From the NCBI GenBank assembly GCA_035540895.1, contig DATLFR010000229.1, positions 1 through 58,465 on the forward strand: 58,465 nucleotides of DNA, in the 5' to 3' direction. A program made the translations under genes and the position numbers. The DNA comes from Actinomycetota bacterium. Lineage in GTDB: Bacteria; Actinomycetota; JAICYB01. Below are positions 51,754 through 58,465 of the stretch, piece by piece; position 1 is the stretch's first letter; the number at the start of each line of letters is the position of its first letter. The notes beneath the pieces are model-generated. The model saw only the letters and a list, made by a program, of their open reading frames with translations, searched no databases and had not been told where the DNA came from.

Positions 51754-51820
51754 TCTGGCTCCAGGCCGCGGCCGGCATCCCGCCCACCCATAACCCGATC
51801 CGAGCGAGGCGCGAGCACCC

Positions 51821-53206
51821 ATGAACGGATTCGAGGACGTGATCACGGCTGCCGTCGACCGGCAGCTCTCCGAGCAGCGGGCCCTGCAGGACGTGCTGGT
51901 GCGGGTCCAGGAGTCACTCGAGGCGCTCGCCCGGACCGTCGACGAGCAGGCCGACAGACAGGGTCCGGACCTCGGCGGCATCCCCGACGCCGTCCGCGCG
52001 CTCAGCGAGGTGATCCGGGAGCGGCTGGAGAGGATCGAGGGCCGGCTGGGCGATCAGCCTGTACCGGACGTCGGGGGAGCGGTGAGGGAGGAGCTGGCCT
52101 CGGCCCTCGACCCGCTCGTGGCCGACGTCAGGCAGGCGGCCGAGGCTCACGGGGGGCGACTGGCCGAGATCGAGGAGGCCGTCCGGGCCCTCCGGGAGGA
52201 TGCGGCGAGCGAGCCCGCCCTGGACGCCCTGCACGTGTCGATCCGGGCCGCCTCCGACGACGTCCAGGCGCTCGCTCAGGCCGTGCTGGACCTCAACGCC
52301 GGCCTGCGCGACTGGTCCGGACGGATCGAGGAGCGGGTGGACGACCTGTCGCGGTCGGTGAGCGACACCCTCCGCGACCAGGCGGACGAACAGAGGCGCT
52401 GGCAGGACCAGGTCGCCGACACGGTGGTCGCGGCGGTCACCGAGATGGGCGGGATGGTGAAGGAGTCCACCCGCGCCCTCGGGGACCGGCTGGACGGCGT
52501 GGAACAGCAGTTGGTCGAGGCGGAGTCGCTCTCCAGCTACCTGCGGGACCAGACGGAGGACCTGGACAAGGTCCTGACCGGGCTGGGCGACGTACCGCAG
52601 CGCCTGGAGGGGGCCGTCGCGCAGGCTCTCCGCCGGGCCCTAACCGTGAGGGCGGGGCTCATCGGCGAGGCTGAGAAGGCGCTGGACAAGGTCTTCTCCC
52701 CCCTGTCGAGCCGTCTGGACCGGATGATCGCGTCGATGGACGAGGTCGGGTCGGCCATGTCGGACGAGAAGCTCACCGAGGAGGTGAGACGGGTGGCCCA
52801 GCGCCAGTCCGAGCTCGACTCCCGTCTGGACGAGATGCAGGACACCGTGCTGACCCAGCTCGAGGAGCTGGCCGAGTCCGTCCAGGCGGCGGTGGAGACG
52901 GCGGCCGAGGCGCGGGACGCCGCCGTGGAGGCGAGCGAGACCGCCGCCGCCATCCCGGCCATCCCGAGCGACGGACCGGGGGCCAGCGGCGGGGCCTCCC
53001 GAAAGAAGGCGGCTCCGAGGAAGACGGCGAGGACCAAGACGACCGCGAGATCGTCGTCCACGCGGAAGCCGAAGGCCGCCGCGAAGGCCAAGACCAAGAC
53101 CGCCGCCAAGGCGAAGGCGAAGACGTCGAAGCGGGGGGCGTCGGGCGCGCGCCGCACCCGCAAGGCGGCGGGGAAGACCCGGACCCGCGACTACATCCCC
53201 GTCTGA
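51821..53206 (+). CDS. long coiled-coil protein with histone H1-like basic C-terminal tail
   Basis: A 461-aa soluble protein without Cys. Residues ~1-375 are almost entirely helical heptads (SEQRALQDVLVRVQESLEAL, AEIEEAVRALRED, ELDSRLDEMQDTVLTQLEEL), resembling SMC/MCP-type coiled coils. The last ~70 residues are rich in Lys, Ala, Thr and Arg with AAAKAK-type steps, as in histone H1-like or HupB tails, and end YIPV. Such tails bind DNA or polyanions. No domain assignment is possible. The next gene, a membrane GT2-DUF5719 protein, starts 3 bases after its stop, so they are co-expressed; a role in chromosome or envelope organisation is only a guess. Confidence 0.75.
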   Translation: MNGFEDVITAAVDRQLSEQRALQDVLVRVQESLEALARTVDEQADRQGPDLGGIPDAVRALSEVIRERLERIEGRLGDQPVPDVGGAVREELASALDPLVADVRQAAEAHGGRLAEIEEAVRALREDAASEPALDALHVSIRAASDDVQALAQAVLDLNAGLRDWSGRIEERVDDLSRSVSDTLRDQADEQRRWQDQVADTVVAAVTEMGGMVKESTRALGDRLDGVEQQLVEAESLSSYLRDQTEDLDKVLTGLGDVPQRLEGAVAQALRRALTVRAGLIGEAEKALDKVFSPLSSRLDRMIASMDEVGSAMSDEKLTEEVRRVAQRQSELDSRLDEMQDTVLTQLEELAESVQAAVETAAEARDAAVEASETAAAIPAIPSDGPGASGGASRKKAAPRKTARTKTTARSSSTRKPKAAAKAKTKTAAKAKAKTSKRGASGARRTRKAAGKTRTRDYIPV

Positions 53207-53209
53207 TCC

Positions 53210-56200
53210 ATGGATCGACGGGGCGTGCTGGCCGTACTCGTCGCGCACGCGTCGGGGTCGTGGCTGCAGGAGGCCCTCGAGTCGCTCTCGGCCCAGAGCC
53301 ACGGTGATCTCGAGATCGTCGTCGCCCGCGTCGGGGATCTGGCGGTCCCGAAGCGCTCCGGGGTGCGGGTCCGGGCGCTCCCACCCGGCACCGGCTTCGC
53401 GGCCGCGGTGAACGACGCCGTCCGGGCGGCGGGCGGCGACCACCCGTACCTGCTCGTCCTGCACGACGACGTGGTGCTCGAGCCGGACACTGTCTCCCGC
53501 CTCGTAGAGGAGGCCGAGCGGTCCCCCGACGCGGTCGCCGTGGGCGCCAAGCTGCTCGAGATGGACCGTCCCCACGTCCTTCAGGAGGTGGGCGGCTCCA
53601 TCGACCGCTTCGCCGTACGCCACACCGGCATCGACCCGGACGAGGTCGACCACGGTCAGTACGACGACACGAGCGACGTGCTCTACGCGTCCTCGGCCTG
53701 CCTGCTCGTCCGTCGCTCCTCCTACGACGAGGTGGGGGGGTTCGACGCGGGCTCGTGGCCGCTCTACGACGACGTCGACCTGTGCTGGAGGCTGCGCCGG
53801 GCGGGAGGACGCGTGGTCGTGGCTCCCGCGGCGCGCGCCCGGCACGCGGCCGCCCTCTCGCGGGGGCGGCGCCGGGCGGCCGGGCGAGGGTTCGGTTCGG
53901 TCGGGCTCCTGGTCCAGGCCGAACGGGGCCGTCTCAGGTTCATGCTCAAGAACTACGCGGCCGTCTCCCTCGCGGTGATCCTGCCGCAGTACCTGCTCAT
54001 CTCGCTCTGGCGGCTCGGGGTGGCCGTCGTGAGACGGGAGTTCTGGCGCGTTCGCACCTCCTTCGCCGCCTGGGCCCGTATCGCCGGCGAGCTGGGCCGC
54101 ATCCGGGAAGCGCGCAGGTCCCCAGGCCCTCACCGGGTCGACGATCAGGAGCTGCTGCAGCTCGCCTCCCGGCGGGCCGTGCTCGCCCGGCGCGCGGAGA
54201 GGGTCGGGACGGTGAGCCGGTTCGCCGAAGGATGGGCGGCCGTCGAGCAGCGCGTGACATCCCGACTGAGGGACCCGGCCACATGGGCGGCGGTCGCCGC
54301 ATCGGCCGTCGTGCTGCTCGTGATGGGGGATGTCCTGTGGGGAGGGACCTTCACGCTGGGCGAGGTGCGGCCGTTCCCGCGCCTGGCCGAGGCGCTGCGG
54401 TCCTACGCCGCGAGCTGGCACCCCGGACGGCTCGACCCTGCGGCACCGGCCGCCCCCGGCATCCTGATCCTCGGCGCGCTCAGATCCGTGGTCAGGTCGC
54501 GCGCTCTCGCCGAGAAGGTCCTCCTGATGGCGCCGCTGATCGTCGCGGCCGGCGGGGGAGCGAGGCTGAGCCGCGTCATGGGGGTGGAGGAGAGCGGACG
54601 TCGGTGGTTGGCCGTCCTCACGGCGGTGAACCCGGTCACGCTGCTGCTCCTGCGCGACGGGCTCGTCGGTCCCCTGGTGCTCTGGGCGGCCACGCCCTGG
54701 TTCGTCGCGGCGTTCCTCAACCCCCCCCACGCCGAGGCCGGCGGACGCATGGACGAGATCAGGTGGCGGTCCCGGTGGGCGCTCGGCGCGGCCGCGGTCA
54801 CCGCTCTTCACCCTCCGACGCTCCCCTGGCTCCTGCTCGTGTTCGGCGCGATCGTGCTCGCCCGGTCGGAGGACGGGCTCAACCCGCGCCGCCTCCAGCT
54901 CCTGGCCACCGCGGTGGCGGGCGCCTTCCTCCTCTGCCTCCCGTGGTCTCTGCAATGGTTCACGCAGCACACCCCGCTGCTGGGCTGGCCCTCCGACGTC
55001 CTCGGCGCCGGCCGGGTCGGCCTGGCCGAGGCGACGTTCGGTATCGGGTGGCCCCTCCTGGCCTGGCTGGCCGTGGCCCTGGTCATGTCGGTGCTCGTCG
55101 GGCCGACCCGGACCACGGTCTCGCTGATCCTGCTGCTCGCGGTGGTCTGGCTGGGGGGCTCGATCCGGGTCATCCCGCGCCCGAGCGCGGCCGCCGCGGT
55201 GGGGTGGTGCGTCGTGCTCCTGCTCGCCTTCGTGGCGAGGCGCGTCCGCGACGAGATCGGCCGATACGAGCTCGGGTGGCGTCAAGGGGTGGTGGTGCTC
55301 AGCATCCTGCTCGTCGGGAGCGCGTGGGCGGGGGCCGCCGTGGGCGCGGTCTCCGATGGCGCGGATGCGCAGCACGTCCGGATCCTCCCCCCGGGCGACC
55401 GGGAGGGACGGGTCCTGTGGCTGTGGCCGGCATCGGAGACCACCGTGGCCTGGGTCACCGACGGCTTCCGGACCGAGATGACGTCGTACCCGGCCGAGTC
55501 CGGACCGGAGCTGAGGCTGCTCCGGGCGGCGGTGGACGCGGCCGAGCGCGGACGGACCCACCGGGCCGGGTCGGTCCTGGCGCTGGGAGACGTGTCCCAC
55601 GTCGTCGTGCTCGGCGGCCCGGCTCCCCTCTCGAAGCTCGGACAGCAGGCGGACCTCGTGCTGACCGAGAGCCAGCAGGGCGGCCGCGTGTACGACAACG
55701 AGGCCTGGATGGGTCCAGCCATGCGGCTCGTTCGGCCCCCGCGTCAGGCGCTCTCGGCGGAAGGACTCGCCGCTCTCGTCGAGGCTCCGGCCAGGGTGCC
55801 GGCGACCCCACGCGGGCGCGGCCTGAACCTGCGCGTGGAGGAGCCGGGGGACGGCGTCCTCTACCTCGCCGGCGGGCTCAGACGAGGCTGGACGATCGAC
55901 GGCGAGCGGGCCCGTCCCGTCGCCGCCGGCGTGTGGGTGGAGGCCGAAGGGGTGTCGGGACCGGTCCGGGCGACGCCCCCGATGGGGTGGACCCGGATCG
56001 TCCTCGCGGTCCAGGCCCTCGCGTTCGCCGTGGTGGCGGGGGCGTGGGTCCTGTCGCTGTACCTGGCCGGCCCCGGGACCGGACCGGTCCCCATACGTCG
56101 GCTGGAGCTGAGGCTGCTGTCCCTGCGCAGCGGTCTCGCCCTCGTGCCCGTCCTCGCCGCCGCCGGGGCCGGCGTCGTCGCATGGTCCGGGCTCGCCGCC

Positions 56201-57379
56201 GCCGTGCCCGACCAGTTCCTCTCGACCGCGTGGTTCTGTCCGCCGGCCGCACGCGGCGCGACCCAGCAGCTGGCCATCGTGAACCCAGGGTCGGGACCGG
56301 CTCGTTTCCTCGTCCGTCCGGCCCTCGCCGCTCCTGCGACGGAGAGCGCCGTCCTGCCCGCGGGGGCGAGGCGGACGATCGACCTCGACCCGCCCCAGGG
56401 GGCCGTCGTCGAGGCGTACGGCCGCGATCTCGCCGTCGCGACCGTGGCCGTCGACGGAGCGCGCAGCGCGACGACCGTCTGCGCGAGCGACGTGGAGCGC
56501 ACGGTGGTCTTCGCGGAGGGCGGACGGGGAGCCACCCGGGCCCGGGAGAGGCTGACCGAGACGTACGTCCTCTACAACCCGTTCCCCGAGCCGGCTCGCG
56601 CGGCGGTCCGGTTCTACACCCCAGACGAGACGATCTCGCCGCCGGCGCTGCAGGACGTGACCGTCGAGCCCGGAGGGACGGCCACCGTGGACCCCGAGAC
56701 CCAGCTCGAGCCCCAGAACGACCTGAGCGTGGAGGTCACGGTCTGGCAGGGGAGGGCTCTCGTCTCCCGGCGCCTCTCTACGCCCATCGAGGTGAACTGG
56801 TCGCTGGGCACGATCCCCAGCCCGTCCGGCGCCTTTCCGCGCGTATCGACCCTCGAGGCGTCATCGCAGATCGTCGTGGTCAACCCGCGCGACCGAGCAG
56901 GCGAGGTGGTGCTCACGCTCGTCGGGGAGCAGGGGTCCCTGCCGCGCGCGACCTTCGAGGTCGAACCCAGGAGCCGGACGACCTACGACCTGGCCGGCCC
57001 AGCTCCCGACCACGAGCAGCTGCTCGTCCAGGTGAGGGCCGCCCCGCCCATGGCCATGGAAGCGGTCGTGGTGCCGCAGCAGAGGACCGACCGGTCCATC
57101 CTCGCGCTCCAGCAGCCCCGCGCGGGATGGGTCGTCCCCGCTGCGGAGGGGCGCACCCTGCTGCTCGGCAACCCGGGGACGCGTCCCGTCCGCGTCGCGT
57201 TGCGCCGGCTCGGCCCCGGACCCGCTCTCCGCCCCGTCACCGTGCCCCCCGCCCGGATCGTCGCGGTCGACCTCAGGGCCGACCCCGGCCCGTTCGGGGT
57301 GGCCCTCGGGGCCTCGGGCGGGCCCGTCACCGCCGCGGTCGTCGGCGGACAGGGGGCCGCCCCGGCCCTTCCCCGCTGA
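53210..57379 (+). CDS. GT2 glycosyltransferase - polytopic membrane - DUF5719 fusion
   Basis: A 1389-aa protein. Residues ~1-230 are a GT2 domain (LVLHDDVVLE near 82; YDDVDLCWRLRRAGG near 185). Helices then appear at ~248-268, ~358-380 and repeatedly to ~715, a loop domain of ~215 residues lies outside, and two more helices occur at ~930-955 and ~974-997. The C-terminal ~390 residues look like DUF5719: STAWFCPP, then beta-repeats with QLAIVNPGS, TYVLYNPFPEPA, QIVVVNPRDRAG and LLLGNPGTRP. In other actinobacteria I recall the GT2 and DUF5719 parts as neighbouring genes, so this would be a fusion. Likely role is assembly or export of an envelope glycan; substrate unknown. ATG 53210 is 3 bases after the coiled-coil gene stop. 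Confidence 0.75.
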   Translation: MDRRGVLAVLVAHASGSWLQEALESLSAQSHGDLEIVVARVGDLAVPKRSGVRVRALPPGTGFAAAVNDAVRAAGGDHPYLLVLHDDVVLEPDTVSRLVEEAERSPDAVAVGAKLLEMDRPHVLQEVGGSIDRFAVRHTGIDPDEVDHGQYDDTSDVLYASSACLLVRRSSYDEVGGFDAGSWPLYDDVDLCWRLRRAGGRVVVAPAARARHAAALSRGRRRAAGRGFGSVGLLVQAERGRLRFMLKNYAAVSLAVILPQYLLISLWRLGVAVVRREFWRVRTSFAAWARIAGELGRIREARRSPGPHRVDDQELLQLASRRAVLARRAERVGTVSRFAEGWAAVEQRVTSRLRDPATWAAVAASAVVLLVMGDVLWGGTFTLGEVRPFPRLAEALRSYAASWHPGRLDPAAPAAPGILILGALRSVVRSRALAEKVLLMAPLIVAAGGGARLSRVMGVEESGRRWLAVLTAVNPVTLLLLRDGLVGPLVLWAATPWFVAAFLNPPHAEAGGRMDEIRWRSRWALGAAAVTALHPPTLPWLLLVFGAIVLARSEDGLNPRRLQLLATAVAGAFLLCLPWSLQWFTQHTPLLGWPSDVLGAGRVGLAEATFGIGWPLLAWLAVALVMSVLVGPTRTTVSLILLLAVVWLGGSIRVIPRPSAAAAVGWCVVLLLAFVARRVRDEIGRYELGWRQGVVVLSILLVGSAWAGAAVGAVSDGADAQHVRILPPGDREGRVLWLWPASETTVAWVTDGFRTEMTSYPAESGPELRLLRAAVDAAERGRTHRAGSVLALGDVSHVVVLGGPAPLSKLGQQADLVLTESQQGGRVYDNEAWMGPAMRLVRPPRQALSAEGLAALVEAPARVPATPRGRGLNLRVEEPGDGVLYLAGGLRRGWTIDGERARPVAAGVWVEAEGVSGPVRATPPMGWTRIVLAVQALAFAVVAGAWVLSLYLAGPGTGPVPIRRLELRLLSLRSGLALVPVLAAAGAGVVAWSGLAAAVPDQFLSTAWFCPPAARGATQQLAIVNPGSGPARFLVRPALAAPATESAVLPAGARRTIDLDPPQGAVVEAYGRDLAVATVAVDGARSATTVCASDVERTVVFAEGGRGATRARERLTETYVLYNPFPEPARAAVRFYTPDETISPPALQDVTVEPGGTATVDPETQLEPQNDLSVEVTVWQGRALVSRRLSTPIEVNWSLGTIPSPSGAFPRVSTLEASSQIVVVNPRDRAGEVVLTLVGEQGSLPRATFEVEPRSRTTYDLAGPAPDHEQLLVQVRAAPPMAMEAVVVPQQRTDRSILALQQPRAGWVVPAAEGRTLLLGNPGTRPVRVALRRLGPGPALRPVTVPPARIVAVDLRADPGPFGVALGASGGPVTAAVVGGQGAAPALPR

Positions 57380-57393
57380 CCCGCCGCGCGGCG

Positions 57394-57423
57394 TTCGACT
57401 TGCGCCCCTCTGTACGCTAGGGT
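57394..57423 (+). promoter_or_regulatory. promoter (TTCGAC-N18-TAGGGT) for the L,D-transpeptidase gene
   Basis: TTCGAC (57394-57399) and TAGGGT (57418-57423) are 18 bases apart, a good sigma-70-type spacing, and lie 36 bases before the ATG at 57460. The leader shows no strong ribosome-binding site. Confidence 0.45.
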
Positions 57424-57459
57424 TTTCACAAGTTCACTCACGTTCCCGGCCCCGGTTCG

Positions 57460-58465
57460 ATGCGCCTGCTCACACGCCTGATCCACTTCCCGTCGCGACG
57501 CTCCGCCCAGATCGCGATCCTCGTCTCCGTGGCGATCGTCGTCGCTGGGGCGACCGCGGCCGTGGGTCTCGACCGACGCCGGTCGGACCAGCTCCTGCCC
57601 GACACGCGGATCGGGGGTATCGACGTCGGCGGGCTCAGCGTCACCGACGCGACCGCCGTCCTCACGCGCGCGCTCGAGGACCCCCTCCACCGCGACATCA
57701 CGGTCCGGGGACCCGGCCTGGACGTCCGGACCACCCCCTGGAAGCTCGGCATGAGGATCGACGTCGCGTCCGCCGTGGAGCAGGCGGCCGAGCAGGCCCG
57801 AGAGGGCCACCTCGTGCGCCGCGTGTGGCGACACCTGGCGGGCGGGGGCGACCGCGAGGTCGCACTCGCGCCCACCCTCGACCGGTCGGTGCTCGAGTCG
57901 TTCGTCGAGGACGCCGCCGACCGGGTGAGGATCACCGCGGTCGACGCGACCATGAAGACCTCGGACGGTTGGCTCAGGTTCACTCCGTCCAAGTCGGGTC
58001 GGGAGCTCGACGTGGAGGCGGCCGCGGAGAGCCTGCGGGAGGCCGTCGCGGGGACGGGCACCGAGGTCTCCCTCAGCACCCGGGTCGTGGAGCCGAAGGT
58101 TCCTGCATCGGCCTTCGCCACGGCGATCCTGGTCCGGGCCGGTGAGAACAAGCTCTACCTCTATCGCAACGGCGTCGTCGCCAAGACCTACGATGTCGCG
58201 ACGGGGTCTCCCCAGCACGCCACCCCGCTCGGGAGGTATGAGATCGTCCGGAAGCGGAAGAACCCCACCTGGGTGAACCCGGGCAGCGACTGGGCGAAGA
58301 AGATGCCCGCCTCCATCCGCCCCGGACCGGACAACCCGCTCGGGAGTCGCGCGCTGGACATCAACGCTCCCGGCATCCGGATCCACGGGACCCCGGACGC
58401 CCGTTCGATCGGTTTCAGCGTCTCGCACGGTTGCGTGCGCATGCACATGGCGGACGCCGAGGACC
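57460..58465 (+). CDS. L,D-transpeptidase (YkuD) with VanW-type peptidoglycan-binding region, 3' end cut off
   Basis: The first 335 codons are visible; the window ends inside the gene. An N-terminal basic stretch and one helix (IAILVSVAIVVAGATAAVGL) place the rest outside the membrane. Residues ~45-205 are a PG_binding_4-like domain (IGGIDVGGLSVTDA, then FTPSKSGRELDVEAA). From ~225 the YkuD domain follows: KLYLYRNGVVAKTYDVATGS, TPLGRYEI, IRIHGTPD and the catalytic SHGCVRM with Cys325. Such enzymes make 3-3 cross-links in peptidoglycan. It pairs functionally with the LCP and glycan genes upstream, but has its own promoter. Confidence 0.9.
   Translation, partial: MRLLTRLIHFPSRRSAQIAILVSVAIVVAGATAAVGLDRRRSDQLLPDTRIGGIDVGGLSVTDATAVLTRALEDPLHRDITVRGPGLDVRTTPWKLGMRIDVASAVEQAAEQAREGHLVRRVWRHLAGGGDREVALAPTLDRSVLESFVEDAADRVRITAVDATMKTSDGWLRFTPSKSGRELDVEAAAESLREAVAGTGTEVSLSTRVVEPKVPASAFATAILVRAGENKLYLYRNGVVAKTYDVATGSPQHATPLGRYEIVRKRKNPTWVNPGSDWAKKMPASIRPGPDNPLGSRALDINAPGIRIHGTPDARSIGFSVSHGCVRMHMADAED

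Overview
The window is a 58.5 kb piece of a very GC-rich chromosome with dense, mostly operonic genes. The gene set points to an actinomycetote: a biotin-carboxylase epsilon subunit beside the acyl-CoA carboxylase beta subunit, a complete FbiC (fused CofG-CofH) with CofD and CofE for coenzyme F420, a WbbL-type rhamnosyltransferase with rml genes and an LCP ligase, a DUF5719 protein, and a small CxxC 'PRRNRP' protein typical of that phylum. I cannot place it below phylum. No tRNA, rRNA, CRISPR array, prophage or transposase was seen, so it reads as ordinary chromosome with a few accessory islands.

Layout. 1-5461: the tail of an EEP-family hydrolase (behind a 78-bp perfect fold-back palindrome at the window edge), a small zinc-binding protein, a membrane GT-C glycosyltransferase divergent from a UDP-galactopyranose-mutase-like flavoprotein, and a secreted PHP hydrolase. 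5502-11734 (minus): crotonyl-CoA carboxylase/reductase, an acidic small protein coupled to an EamA transporter, a subtilisin-like secreted protease, and a gamma-glutamyltransferase coupled to an 80-aa protein. 11804-15013: a class III cyclase/AAA/TPR regulator. 15018-19194 (minus): glpX, then methylmalonyl-CoA epimerase, a methyltransferase, acyl-CoA carboxylase beta and epsilon. With ccr and the thiolase at 20775 these suggest C3/C4 acyl-CoA metabolism through ethylmalonyl- or methylmalonyl-CoA.

19195-20774 is the most unusual short stretch: an AbiEi-DUF559 gene bracketed by four diverged copies of one imperfect palindrome, which run into a 38-bp tandem repeat. 20775-33000 holds the thiolase, a cupredoxin, a soluble-adenylyl-cyclase-like protein (two cyclase domains, ATPase, TPR) and, convergent to it, a giant 1815-aa secreted protein combining a TolB-type propeller, a perfect 12-residue repeat and a gingipain/caspase-like His/Cys region. 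33124-35147: acyl-CoA dehydrogenase and a methyltransferase.

35194-46385 is one long, translationally coupled envelope-glycan operon: LCP ligase, RmlA-like, YqeG-like HAD phosphatase, RmlB, RmlD, three GT4 glycosyltransferases, WbbL-like GT2, a ManB-like nucleotidyltransferase and an SDR epimerase homologue that has lost its YxxxK pair. It meets the F420 genes cofE-cofD (minus) and fbiC (plus), an order reminiscent of the Mycobacterium tuberculosis cpsA-rmlD-wbbL-manB-fbiB-fbiA region. The window ends with a coiled-coil protein with a histone-like basic tail, a GT2-membrane-DUF5719 fusion and an L,D-transpeptidase cut by the window end. Six gene starts lack a Shine-Dalgarno sequence and have a TANNNT box 6-8 bases upstream, suggesting leaderless mRNAs.
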